Source: Hydrogenoanaerobacterium saccharovorans (GTDB lineage Bacteria; Bacillota; Clostridia; Oscillospirales; Ruminococcaceae). Taken from it: a stretch of 58,072 nucleotides of DNA. Made by a program: the position numbers and the translations under genes. Location of the stretch: the NCBI RefSeq assembly GCF_003814745.1, contig NZ_RKRD01000005.1, positions 1-58,072 of the forward strand, read 5' to 3'. The notes under the pieces are model-generated. The model was not told where the DNA came from. It saw only the letters and a program-made list of their open reading frames with translations, and made no database searches. This document shows, piece after piece, positions 44,459 through 53,708 of the stretch; the first letter of the stretch is position 1; every line of letters starts with the position of its first letter.

Positions 44459-46261
44459 TTATTTACCCATTACAGTTGCACCGGCAATTCTGCCGAATAC
44501 AATAATATCCGCAATTGCGTTACCGCCCAAACGGTTTGCACCGTGGATACCACCGGTTACCTCGCCGGCTGCATACAAACCGGGGATAGGCTGATCGTTT
44601 TTATCCAGCACTTCGGTTTTGGTGTTAATCTTCAAACCGCCCATAGTGTGGTGCAGTGCAGGGAAACGAAGTGTTGCGTAGAAAGGAGCTTTGTCAATCT
44701 TTTCGCCCCATACTTTTCTGCCAAAGTCAGCATCGCTTTTAGATGCAACATAGGAGTTAAAGGTTTCGGTTGTCTTTTTCAAAGCATCTGCCGGTACGCC
44801 TATTTTTTCAGCAAGCTCATCCAGCGAATTAGCCTCTACAACCAGTCCTTTTTCAATCAGGTTATTCAAATCCTCACCGGAAAGGGTTTTTCTGTTTTCC
44901 GGAATGATTTTGCTGTCGTTAATCATAAAATACTGTCCGTCTTTTTGTTCAAAGGTTGCCAAGCAGATTTCATCTCTTGCGCCATCTTCTTTTACAAAGC
45001 GTTTGCCCTCTTTGTTGATAAAGAAGGAATGCTCAACGTTGATGGAGGGACCAAATCTATCACTGGGCATAGGCAGCAACTGAATGTGCTGCATGTCAAT
45101 CAGCTGTGCACCGATTGCTTCGCCCATCTTAATGCCGTCGCCTACAATGCCGGGAGCATTGGTGGAAACAACGTCTGCGGGCAGGTTATCTTTGGTGTAA
45201 ACACCGTCGGAGAGGTATTGTCTAACCATTTCGGGGTTAGCAGCATAACCGCCGGTTGCCATAATAACGCCTTTTTCTGCTTTCACAGTCAAGATGCTGT
45301 CGGGACCTTCGGCTTTTACGCCTACCACACGGCCGTTTTCAATAATCAGCTCATTGGCTTTGGTGTCAAGCAGTATCTCGCAGCCTTTGGCTGTAGCAGC
45401 TTTGGAGAGTGTTTCGATGTAGCCTGTTCCCAAAGGTGCAACCGTCTGGTTAGATCTCTGCCACATGGAACCTACAACAGAGCCGATTTTATCCTGCCAC
45501 TGCAGTCCCAAGCCTTCCAACCAAGTAACACCGTCATAAGCATTGTTGCAAAGAACCTTAATCAGTTCCATGTTACCTACTTTATGGCCGCCCTCGTAGG
45601 TTTGCTGAATGTGCTTTTCAATCGAGTCTTCAATCCCCTGAGCTTTTTGCTTTTCGGGGTTAACAGCATTGTAAGCACCGCCTGCGCGGATGGTATTTCC
45701 TCCGAGAGTTGCTGCTTTTTCAAGCAGAATAACGGATTTTGCACCATTCTCATAAGCAGATTCTGCTGCGGCAAGACCTGCACCGCCGCCACCGATGATA
45801 ACAACCTCTGCTGTTTTTTCTACTTCTTTTTTCTCTGTGTCTGCAACTTCGGCTTTTTTCTCCAGCTGTTTCATATCAACGCCTGTTTTTTCAAGCGCAT
45901 TTTTTACTGCCTCAATAATACCTTTGCTAGAGAATGTACAGCCTGCTACTGTATCTACAGCAACCGATTGCTGTTCTACAAATGCTGTAGGGAGTTTTTC
46001 AAACGCACCGTCAGAAACGCCGGCGCTTTCTTTATGTTCCAAAACTTTTACACTTAAGATTTTGTTTGCGTCAACTTCAACTTCAACTTTAATTTTGCCG
46101 CCGTAACCTTTGCCTTCGCCCTCGTATTTGCCGGGTTTGAAGATTCCTTCGGTTATTGTGCCTTGTGTGTCAGCAGCAGGTTTTGCTCCGCATCCTGCAA
46201 AGCTCATGAAAATCATGGCAAAGCAGAGCAAGAGTGCAGCTGTTCTTTTTAATTTTGTCAT
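44459..46261 (-). CDS. Extracellular FMN/FAD flavoprotein reductase lipoprotein
   Basis: This 600-residue lipoprotein has signal FAGC (C24), an FMN-binding domain (about 40-125) with DTVAGCT, where T109 is the likely site of covalent FMN attachment by ApbE, and a fumarate-reductase-type FAD domain starting VVIIGGGGAGLAAA (about 153). Relatives reduce fumarate, urocanate or other small molecules outside the cell using electrons from membrane carriers. The attachment motif has Cys where Ala is usual (DxxxGAT). AAAGGAGG precedes the ATG. The electron acceptor is unknown; ApbE is not in the window. Confidence 0.9.
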   Translation of the reverse strand: MTKLKRTAALLLCFAMIFMSFAGCGAKPAADTQGTITEGIFKPGKYEGEGKGYGGKIKVEVEVDANKILSVKVLEHKESAGVSDGAFEKLPTAFVEQQSVAVDTVAGCTFSSKGIIEAVKNALEKTGVDMKQLEKKAEVADTEKKEVEKTAEVVIIGGGGAGLAAAESAYENGAKSVILLEKAATLGGNTIRAGGAYNAVNPEKQKAQGIEDSIEKHIQQTYEGGHKVGNMELIKVLCNNAYDGVTWLEGLGLQWQDKIGSVVGSMWQRSNQTVAPLGTGYIETLSKAATAKGCEILLDTKANELIIENGRVVGVKAEGPDSILTVKAEKGVIMATGGYAANPEMVRQYLSDGVYTKDNLPADVVSTNAPGIVGDGIKMGEAIGAQLIDMQHIQLLPMPSDRFGPSINVEHSFFINKEGKRFVKEDGARDEICLATFEQKDGQYFMINDSKIIPENRKTLSGEDLNNLIEKGLVVEANSLDELAEKIGVPADALKKTTETFNSYVASKSDADFGRKVWGEKIDKAPFYATLRFPALHHTMGGLKINTKTEVLDKNDQPIPGLYAAGEVTGGIHGANRLGGNAIADIIVFGRIAGATVMGK

Positions 46262-46307
46262 TATTATCCTCCTTTTGTTTGCTATTTAACAAACAATTAG
46301 TGTTCTA

Positions 46308-46336
46308 AGTATAGTACCTTTTTAAATATTTGTCTA
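46308..46336 (-). promoter_or_regulatory. Promoter of the flavoprotein gene
   Basis: On the minus strand TAGACA and TATACT are separated by 17 bp, about 47 bases before the start codon. Confidence 0.65.
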
Positions 46337-46625
46337 TCTCATCTAAGCTTATTAGTAAATCTTTGGCAATCTTGTAGAATGTTTTAAAATTATTTTGTTA
46401 TTCAGCTACAAAAATTTCAGGTAAATAAAGATTGTTTATCCAAAATGTTGAAAAAGGCGAAGAAATTGTCTACAAAAGAGACAAGTTATAATCTTCCGCC
46501 GGTTTGTATAGCAATTGCACGTTCAGTATATCAATTTATATTACTGTCATTATTGTTTTTAGAACATTACAACCGGTTGGATTAAGAAAACTGTCAAAAT
46601 AATAACTTTAGATATACTTATACAG
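46337..46625. other. Non-coding spacer
   Basis: This AT-rich region between the flavoprotein promoter and the upstream operon terminator has no ORF or clear structure. Confidence 0.5.
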
Positions 46626-46670
46626 AAAAAAGATTGCAAACACCGTAAAGGCAATTGCAATCTTTTTTTT
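46626..46670 (-). terminator. Terminator of the URO-D/CUT2 minus-strand operon
   Basis: AAAAAAGATTGCAA pairs with TTGCAATCTTTTTT across a 14-base loop; T-runs are present on both strands. It follows the last URO-D-family gene and separates it from the flavoprotein promoter. Confidence 0.88.
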
Positions 46671-46684
46671 ATAAAGAGTTAGTA

Positions 46685-47737
46685 TTATTGAAAATCACCG
46701 CGCAATTCGCGAACGATTTCTACCATGTTGAGGTAGCCCTGTGCAGGCACATAATCGGGGATGGAATTGCCTGAACCGAAAGCAAACCCGCCATGTCCCT
46801 TGCATTTTTTTACTACATCGGTAATATACTCCCGCATTTCTGCCTTACCTAAGCGGCACACCGCATCGGTGTCAATACCGCCAAAATTTCCGATACGGCT
46901 GCCGTAGCGCTCTACCCAGACTGGAAAGCGGGCAATTTGGTCTTCGTTGGAGTGCTTGGCATCAATGCCTGCTTGGTCAATGATATCATCCATTACATCA
47001 AAAATACAGCCGCAAGAGTGTAGCAAAAATGGTTTGCGGTAAGAATGCACCTCATCAACAATGCGCTTATACTGGGGAATGATAAGACTGCGGATGTCAT
47101 CTGCGGAAATAAGCGTGGTGGATTTAAATCCAAGGTCATCGCCGAAACGACAAACACAGTAAATATCACCAAATTCCCTAAGAAAACGCGACCATATCTT
47201 TAAATTGTTATCGCCTACTTTATGAAACATCTCCTCATAAAGCTCAGGGTCATCCGCTGCCATATAACACAAATCTTCGTATCCCACGAGGTCTTGCACG
47301 CATTCAAAAATACCGTATCCAATACCGCCGATGGCTCGCATACCTGCCGGCATATTGTTTCGCAGAGCCTCGAAATATTTGGAGTACATTTCAAAATAGG
47401 TATCACAAATTCCGTCCCACGGGTAACGTTCAAAATCGGTTCTGTCTTGAATGGCGCCTTTTACATGTTCACCCAGTGCTCCGCTACCCGGCATGGCAGG
47501 GCCGATAAGTTCTTCGAACGATACCGTATCGTACCCCATCTGTTGATAAAACCCGCAGTAATTGCGAAAGAATTCATTGATATCACTTTTATTGCCTTGA
47601 TACAGTTCTGCAAATTTTTTGCCTGTAATCTCTTCCATCTTTTTAGGTGAAATTTTATGTTCATACAACGGCAGCCGTTTTGCCTCTTTGTTGTAAGCTG
47701 CGTCTAAAATATTTCTAAAATCAGGCTGAAAAATCAT
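46685..47737 (-). CDS. URO-D superfamily protein (paralog 3, HSCG type)
   Basis: This protein of about 350 residues has the URO-D-like segments CRFGDDLGFKSTT, FLLHSCGCIFDV, FGGIDTDAVCRLG and FGSGNSIPDYVP. The HSCG motif matches paralog 2. ATG 47737 is preceded by AAGAGTG, whereas the longer frame from 47779 has no such site. It is the last gene of the operon, after another URO-D-family gene. Confidence 0.8.
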   Translation of the reverse strand: MIFQPDFRNILDAAYNKEAKRLPLYEHKISPKKMEEITGKKFAELYQGNKSDINEFFRNYCGFYQQMGYDTVSFEELIGPAMPGSGALGEHVKGAIQDRTDFERYPWDGICDTYFEMYSKYFEALRNNMPAGMRAIGGIGYGIFECVQDLVGYEDLCYMAADDPELYEEMFHKVGDNNLKIWSRFLREFGDIYCVCRFGDDLGFKSTTLISADDIRSLIIPQYKRIVDEVHSYRKPFLLHSCGCIFDVMDDIIDQAGIDAKHSNEDQIARFPVWVERYGSRIGNFGGIDTDAVCRLGKAEMREYITDVVKKCKGHGGFAFGSGNSIPDYVPAQGYLNMVEIVRELRGDFQ

Positions 47738-47790
47738 TTCGTATTCACTCTTTCGTAAGAATAGAATTATTTTCTGCATTTAGAGAATTG

Positions 47791-48801
47791 TTAATTCCAT
47801 GCGTCTAACAGTGCTTCTATATTTTCCAGCGGCACATCACGGTTGATTTCACTCTGCCCAATCAAACCGCCACCGTTTACAAAAAGGTTCTTCTTCATAA
47901 TTTCTGCACATTTGCGCACATCTTCGGGGGTACCAAGGGGCAAGGTATTCTGGCGGCTGATTTCACCCCAAAAGGTGATTTTACCCGCATATTTTTCCGC
48001 CACTTTTTCTACACCCATACACCATAGCTGTGAATTAATTGCATCCACACCCAATTCAATCATTTCGGGGTACAGCTCTAAAATGTACCCATCGCTGTGG
48101 AAAAATACTTTTTTGCCTGCTGCTTTAATTTTATCGATAAGTTCTTTGTAAAGCGGCTTGAAAATAGTTTTCCAGCTGTCGGGCGCTATCAGCAGGCTGA
48201 TTTGAGTTCCCCAGTCATCACCAAACGCCATTGCATCAATATCCATCTCAAGCCAGCGGTCTGTGTATGCACGCATAAAATCCATAACAAAATCGATCAT
48301 CTGGAACATCTCAGGTTCTTCCAATGCAATATCGCAATAAAGGTCTTCTGTGCCGCGCAGATACTGCATTCTCTCAAACAGGCTCATCCAGCCGCCGATA
48401 ATAAATTTATCGGCTCTGCGTGCCTCACTGATTTGTTGGCAGAGGTTTTCTTTGTTTTCTTCCCATTCACGTAAAAAGCCTTCAATGGGGGCTGTATAGC
48501 CATCTAATTTATCATAATCACTGAAAACAGGGTTTTTTACTTCACCGATAATACCTGCTTGAATATTAGTCCATTCACTGCCCCAAGGGTCAATATATGT
48601 ACCAAGCTGATAGTATTCGGGAGTATAACCGTGGTCATACGGACCGACTAAAGAGACAATATCCCGATTGTGTTTGGAACATATTTCATCCAGTTTGCTG
48701 CCATAATGCATTTTTGCGGCGGGCAGTACCCATAAATCTACCGGTATGCGGTCGGGATTTTGAAACTCTAGTGTTCTCAGCACTCGTTCTTTACTTGTCA
48801 T
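47791..48801 (-). CDS. URO-D superfamily protein (paralog 4, HSDG type)
   Basis: This 336-residue protein starts MTSKERVLRTLEFQNPDRIP, like paralog 2, and has AFGDDWGTQ, FFHSDGYILEL and FWGEISRQNTL segments, with Asp replacing the Cys of HSCG. ATG 48801 has GGAGG upstream; the earlier start at 48816 precedes that site. It follows the permease gene by 38 bases. The Cys-to-Asp change suggests a different metal or no metal, and so possibly a different reaction from paralogs 2 and 3. Confidence 0.82.
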   Translation of the reverse strand: MTSKERVLRTLEFQNPDRIPVDLWVLPAAKMHYGSKLDEICSKHNRDIVSLVGPYDHGYTPEYYQLGTYIDPWGSEWTNIQAGIIGEVKNPVFSDYDKLDGYTAPIEGFLREWEENKENLCQQISEARRADKFIIGGWMSLFERMQYLRGTEDLYCDIALEEPEMFQMIDFVMDFMRAYTDRWLEMDIDAMAFGDDWGTQISLLIAPDSWKTIFKPLYKELIDKIKAAGKKVFFHSDGYILELYPEMIELGVDAINSQLWCMGVEKVAEKYAGKITFWGEISRQNTLPLGTPEDVRKCAEIMKKNLFVNGGGLIGQSEINRDVPLENIEALLDAWN

Positions 48802-48839
48802 AAAAGCCTCCATCATATCTCATTCTTAAATTGTGCGGT

Positions 48840-49817
48840 TTATTTTTTATGAACCGATTGCAGAGTATTTACCAGTACTGCTGCTAAAATCAAACCGCCA
48901 CGAACTACGTATTGTATATATTCGTTAATATTAAGCAAAGTCATACCGTTCATCAGTACTCCCAGAAAAATAAGCCCTACAAAGGTACCGCGTACTTTAC
49001 CAATACCGCCGTTCATACTTGCTCCGCCTATGATAACCGAGGCGATAACATCCATCTCCCAGCCTTTACCAAAGTTGTGGGCACCCGACATAACCTGCGA
49101 TGAACACATAATACCACCCAAAGCCGCAAGCACCTGAACCGCTATCATAACTACAATTTTAACTCGCTTTACATTTACACCCGATAATCTTGCCGATTCC
49201 GGGTTACCGCCCGCCGCATATACAGAGCGCCCAAATTTGGTATATTGCATTACTATATGTATTAAAGCAAATACAATAATCAAAATAATTGCGGGTACAG
49301 GAATGCCTGCAATTTGGCCGGCACCCAGTACGCTGAACCAAGCAGGTAAAGTGGTGACAGGGAAACCTTTGGAAAGAATAGCCGATAAACCATACAGTAC
49401 ATTCATCATTGCCAAAGTAATAATAAAGGTAGGAATATTAAACTTCGTTCTTACCCATCCATTAAAGGTACCGACCAGTGCAGCAACGATCATTGCAAGC
49501 AAAACACCCAATATCACTCCATACTCCATAGGCATAATGCCCGCTGAGGCAAGCTTGCCTGAAACCAGTGCGGTAATAATACCCGACATAGCTACGGTAG
49601 ACGAAATGGAAAGGTCAATTTCGCCGCAGATAATAACCATTGTCATACCAAATGCAATAACGCCTTTTAATGAGGTATTGCGCAAAATATTAAGCAGATT
49701 TGCCGCCGTTAAAAAGCCGGGAGCAGAAAAGGCGATGCAGATGCTGATAATCACGAGTACAATTTCCATAACATAAGTTTTTAAAAACTTTTGAAAATTA
49801 AAGCTTGCAGTTTTCAT
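48840..49817 (-). CDS. CUT2 sugar ABC permease (RbsC type)
   Basis: This 325-residue permease has ICGEIDLSISS and SVIIGGASMNGG RbsC signatures and about nine hydrophobic segments. ATG 49817 has GGAGG upstream. It lies between the ATPase gene and two URO-D-family genes in one operon. Confidence 0.92.
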   Translation of the reverse strand: MKTASFNFQKFLKTYVMEIVLVIISICIAFSAPGFLTAANLLNILRNTSLKGVIAFGMTMVIICGEIDLSISSTVAMSGIITALVSGKLASAGIMPMEYGVILGVLLAMIVAALVGTFNGWVRTKFNIPTFIITLAMMNVLYGLSAILSKGFPVTTLPAWFSVLGAGQIAGIPVPAIILIIVFALIHIVMQYTKFGRSVYAAGGNPESARLSGVNVKRVKIVVMIAVQVLAALGGIMCSSQVMSGAHNFGKGWEMDVIASVIIGGASMNGGIGKVRGTFVGLIFLGVLMNGMTLLNINEYIQYVVRGGLILAAVLVNTLQSVHKK

Positions 49818-49859
49818 ATGAACCTCCATATGCGGGTAGCCCGCATCTTAATTTATTCA

Positions 49860-51341
49860 TCAGTCGTTACCCATGCATAATGCATAAAGGTCCTGTACCG
49901 TAACATCCTCGGGTTTTACTTCGCCTACGATTTTTCCATCCTTCATGATCAAAATGCGGTGGCAAACCTCAATCAGCTCTTCAAGCTCGGAGGACACCAT
50001 GATGCTTGAAACACCTTTGCGCGACTGGTCCCAAATAATTTGGAAAATCTGCTGTTTGGCGTTTACATCAATACCGCGGGACGGCTCATCGAAAAACATG
50101 ATTTGCGGGTTGGTGTTAAGCCAGTTGCCCACAACTACTTTTTGCTGGTTACCGCCTGAAAGCGATGAAACCGGCTGATGTACATCCGGCACTTTGATTT
50201 GCAAATCCTTCACCTGACGGCGTACATATTCCTGCTCTTTGTTTTTGCGTATAAAAGCACCTTTGGCAATGTAATCGAGGCTTGCTACACAAAGGTTGCC
50301 GTAAACAGGCATAATTTGAATAAGCCCTTCGTTTTTACGGTCTTCGGGGGTAAGGGCAAAGCCGGCATTGCGCATTTTAACCGGATTGGGATTCGTAATC
50401 TTTTTACCCTTAAATATAATTTCACCGCTGTCAAAATGATCGGCACCGAAAATAGATTTTAACAGCTCCGTTCTGCCCGAACCGAGCATGCCTGCTATGC
50501 CCAACACTTCTTTTTCGCGTACCTCAAAGGTAATGTCTTCAAAAACGCCTTTTCTGCAAAGATTGTTAATTTGTAAAACAGGCTTATCGCCTACCGTTAA
50601 GTCATCCGGTCTTGTTTTTATTTCAACATCGCCGAACATCATGTTTACCAGCTGCTTGTGCGATGTTTCTTTCATGATTGTTTTGCCAATAAATTTTCCG
50701 TCACGTAAAACCGTACAGGTATCTGCGATTTCCCACAATTCTTGTAAACGATGTGATATGTAAATGATAATGACATCTTTTTTCTTTAAATTGCGAATCA
50801 TTTCAAACAGAAGTTCTGTTTCGTGGTTTGCAAGCGAAGAAGTTGGTTCATCCAACAGCAACACCTTGGGGTAGGTGCTCATTGCCTTTACAATTTCAAT
50901 CATCTGGCACTGCCACATGCTCAAATCAGCAACCAACTGCTTTGGCGAAATATTTACATTTAGGTCATCCAAAATTTTCTGTGCCATCTCATAAGTCTTT
51001 TTCCAGTCGATGATGGGGCCTTTCATAGGCAGCCTGCCCATAAAAATGTTTTCGGCAACCGTCAGGCCGGGTATCAGGCTTAGCTCTTGATAAACAGTGG
51101 AAATTCCTTTTTCAATAGCCTCCTGAGGGTTCGACAGTGTGATTTTTTCATCATCCAGATAAAAACATCCTGCGGAAGGTTCGATGGCTCCCGAAAACAC
51201 CTTCACCAATGTGGATTTACCCGAACCGTTTTTTCCGATAAAAGCATGCACCTTGCCGCTTTCAAACGCAACAGAGACATTATCAAGTGCTACAGTACCG
51301 GGATAATTTTTGGTGATATTCTCGGCTCTCAAAACACTCAT
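49860..51341 (-). CDS. CUT2 sugar ABC ATPase (RbsA type)
   Basis: This 493-residue double ATPase has GKNGSGKST and LLDEPTSSL in the first domain and GMLGSGRTE, LSGGNQQK and FFDEPSRGIDVNAK in the second. GAGAGGT precedes the start. It powers the adjacent RbsC-type permease. Confidence 0.93.
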   Translation of the reverse strand: MSVLRAENITKNYPGTVALDNVSVAFESGKVHAFIGKNGSGKSTLVKVFSGAIEPSAGCFYLDDEKITLSNPQEAIEKGISTVYQELSLIPGLTVAENIFMGRLPMKGPIIDWKKTYEMAQKILDDLNVNISPKQLVADLSMWQCQMIEIVKAMSTYPKVLLLDEPTSSLANHETELLFEMIRNLKKKDVIIIYISHRLQELWEIADTCTVLRDGKFIGKTIMKETSHKQLVNMMFGDVEIKTRPDDLTVGDKPVLQINNLCRKGVFEDITFEVREKEVLGIAGMLGSGRTELLKSIFGADHFDSGEIIFKGKKITNPNPVKMRNAGFALTPEDRKNEGLIQIMPVYGNLCVASLDYIAKGAFIRKNKEQEYVRRQVKDLQIKVPDVHQPVSSLSGGNQQKVVVGNWLNTNPQIMFFDEPSRGIDVNAKQQIFQIIWDQSRKGVSSIMVSSELEELIEVCHRILIMKDGKIVGEVKPEDVTVQDLYALCMGND

Positions 51342-51384
51342 CGTATTTACCTCTCGTTTTCATAAAGATGTGTGCATTTCTGTT

Positions 51385-51420
51385 TATTGCCGGACGATTT
51401 TTGTTATCCGTCCGGCAATA
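51385..51420 (-). terminator. Hairpin after the binding-protein gene
   Basis: TATTGCCGGACG and CGTCCGGCAATA form a 12-bp perfect stem with a 12-base loop between the binding-protein and ATPase genes. The T-tract is weak, so it is more likely an attenuator or mRNA stabiliser than a full terminator. Confidence 0.75.
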
Positions 51421-51448
51421 AAAGAAAAGGAAAAGGTTTTTTTAATAA

Positions 51449-52501
51449 TTATTTGGTTTTTTCTGCAAGCACAGTAGCAAATGCATCTACTGCTGCAATA
51501 TCACTACGAGAAAGAACGATACCCGGAACAATTGTTTCTTTGCCGTATTCGCCTTTTTCGCCTCTGATTGCTTTAATTAGTACTTCCATCGTATTATAAC
51601 CAATCTGGAATGGGTCTTGACCGGTTACACACTGCAAAATGTTATCGTCAGATTTAATCATAGCAACCTGCTGTTCTGCTGCGTCGGTACCAAATACAAA
51701 GGTTTTGCCTGCTTTGCCTGCATTTTTTACTGCCATAACAGCACCAATCGTACCGCCATCGTTTGCAGCCCAAACAATGTCAATGCCGCCTTTTGCATCG
51801 TTTGCGGTCAGCAAATCGCCTACTACCTGCACTGCCTGATCTTGCATCCACGCATCCTGATCTGCAACGATTTCGACATTGGGCAGGTCTTTGAGCTGGT
51901 CAACAAAACCATTCATACGTTCGGTAGACTGAGTGGGAAGCTGAGATTTAAACTGTACAACTGCAACCCTTGCTTTGCCGCCGAGTTTTTCCTCTATAAA
52001 TTTTTTAGCCATCTCGCCGGTTTGCTGGCCAAGCATGTAGTTATCAGAGGTATAGCCTCCGCAAACAAAAGGTGCATCTTTCAGCTTGGTATTGCCAACT
52101 GAAATTTCAAGCCCTTTTTCACTCGCTGCTTTCAATGCCTGCATCGAGGATTGATCGTTTAGAGGTGCAATTGCAATGCCGTCAATTTTTTGTGAAACAT
52201 AGGTGTTAATGAGTTCTGCCTCTTTTGCCTGGTCGTTGTTAGTATTGCTTACCATGCATTTTACGCCAAGGTTTTTCGCAGCCTCTTCGTAGCCTTTTTG
52301 CATTAGTTTCATAAACTGATCTTCTTGGAACACAACACCTGCTACCGTAATTTCTTTTTCAGCGGGGGCAGCTTCTGAAGATGCAGTTTCGGCTGATGCA
52401 CTTTCTGCGGGGGCAGCTTCGGATGCAGCAGGTTTCGCGCCGCATGCCGACATAGAAAGGGTCATCGTACCGGCAAGTAACAAAGCTATAATTTTTTTCA
52501 T
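51449..52501 (-). CDS. CUT2 sugar-binding lipoprotein
   Basis: This 350-residue type I periplasmic-binding-fold lipoprotein has SMSAC (C20) and an Ala/Glu/Ser linker. ATG 52501 begins the signal peptide and has GAGGAG upstream; the longer frame from 52588 overlaps the preceding gene and lacks a signal at its start. Confidence 0.93.
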   Translation of the reverse strand: MKKIIALLLAGTMTLSMSACGAKPAASEAAPAESASAETASSEAAPAEKEITVAGVVFQEDQFMKLMQKGYEEAAKNLGVKCMVSNTNNDQAKEAELINTYVSQKIDGIAIAPLNDQSSMQALKAASEKGLEISVGNTKLKDAPFVCGGYTSDNYMLGQQTGEMAKKFIEEKLGGKARVAVVQFKSQLPTQSTERMNGFVDQLKDLPNVEIVADQDAWMQDQAVQVVGDLLTANDAKGGIDIVWAANDGGTIGAVMAVKNAGKAGKTFVFGTDAAEQQVAMIKSDDNILQCVTGQDPFQIGYNTMEVLIKAIRGEKGEYGKETIVPGIVLSRSDIAAVDAFATVLAEKTK

Positions 52502-52560
52502 GATTATGCTCTCCTCTTTTTGTTTATATTTCTTGAAAACCGTTTGGTTTGCAATACAAT

Positions 52561-53538
52561 TTAATGGTAGATGCCTTCTTCTCTCCATATCTTGTGTATC
52601 AATTCATAACGACGAAGATCCAGACCTGTAAAAGCGCAGTTGGATGAGGAGAAAATGTACCCGTAACCCGGCATGCCTTCTTGCAAAGAGCGCCGTACAT
52701 CGGCAACCAATTCTTCTTCCGTTCCGGTTTGCATCAGCCCGCAGTTTACATTACCAATAAGACAAACTTTATCGCCGTACAAGCGCTTTGCTTCTTTTAA
52801 ATCAACATAGCCTTGTGGGTCGAGCGAATGTATCGCATCGGGTTGGCATTCCACTATCTGATTAAGGATGGGCATCACGTTTCCATCGGTGTGCTTGATG
52901 GAATAAAAGCCGTTTGCACGGTAATAAGCAAGAATTTCTTTTAAATAGGGCTGAACAAATTCTGCAAACATTTCATTGCTGTAAAATGGGTTTGCATTAA
53001 AGCAGTAATCAGAGCAGAGAGCATAACCGTCTAGCAACCCGCTGTGCCGTTTCATTTTGTCGCACAGTTGCATTGCAAATTCTACCCGTTCTTTTGTTTC
53101 ATCGTGCAGAATTTCGGGTTCTTCGTACATTTTAGTGGTGAAATCCATCATCGTATCTCCGGTAGGGATGGGGTGTGTGGGATCACCGTGGATCATTAAA
53201 AAGTATTTATCGCCCGAAAGCTCACGGATGGTTTCGAGTATTTCGCGGGTTGCCTCCATGTCATCGGGCATTTCGCCGATAGGGCCTGGGTTGGGGTGTA
53301 CAAAAATAGCACTGTGGTTGTATTTTTCTGCAATTTCTATGTAACTTAAAGCCATATCTTTTAAATGAAGTTTGCGTTCATTACGGCTCATTTGGTACCA
53401 CTGTGAATAGTTGCGATGAGAAGGATGGATACGACCTATGGACTCCATAGTAAGAAAAAACACCAACTCAAAATGAGGAACATGACCTTCGATTTTTTCA
53501 CGTTTTAGCGCTTTTATAAATTTTATACGCGGTGTCAC
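52561..53538 (-). CDS. URO-D superfamily protein (paralog 5, HTDG type)
   Basis: This 325-residue protein has FVHPNPGPIGEMPDDM, IKHTDGNVMPIL, LIGNVNCGLMQTG and a closing SSSNCAFTGLDL. HTDG stands at the HSCG position of paralogs 2 and 3. GTG start at 53538 with AAGGAGAG upstream. It leads the operon of binding protein, ATPase, permease and two further URO-D-family proteins, and is divergent from an AraC regulator. Confidence 0.8.
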   Translation of the reverse strand: MTPRIKFIKALKREKIEGHVPHFELVFFLTMESIGRIHPSHRNYSQWYQMSRNERKLHLKDMALSYIEIAEKYNHSAIFVHPNPGPIGEMPDDMEATREILETIRELSGDKYFLMIHGDPTHPIPTGDTMMDFTTKMYEEPEILHDETKERVEFAMQLCDKMKRHSGLLDGYALCSDYCFNANPFYSNEMFAEFVQPYLKEILAYYRANGFYSIKHTDGNVMPILNQIVECQPDAIHSLDPQGYVDLKEAKRLYGDKVCLIGNVNCGLMQTGTEEELVADVRRSLQEGMPGYGYIFSSSNCAFTGLDLRRYELIHKIWREEGIYH

Positions 53539-53619
53539 AGCTCTCTCTCCTTTGCATCAAAATGGTATAGTTTTTTGAATCAATTAAAATTATTTTTATT
53601 TGATTTTTACAATACTTAT

Positions 53620-53662
53620 TATATAATTAATTATATAGTATCGCATTCAATCGTATCGATTG
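53620..53662. promoter_or_regulatory. Palindromes in the divergent AraC/URO-D control region
   Basis: TATATAATTAATTATATA (53620-53637) is a perfect 18-bp palindrome and CAATCG-TAT-CGATTG (53648-53662) a perfect interrupted one. Both sit in the 170-bp gap between the divergent genes and may bind a regulator, although AraC proteins usually prefer direct repeats. Confidence 0.4.
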
Positions 53663-53708
53663 TACAAAATTAAACCTATACAAAATAAGTATATTTAAGG
53701 AGACGTTT

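Noticed and set aside
44426..46057. 543-codon open frame on the plus strand
   Set aside because: It lies fully opposite the flavoprotein gene, is Cys/Phe-rich with no domain and no ribosome binding site; it is a codon-bias shadow.
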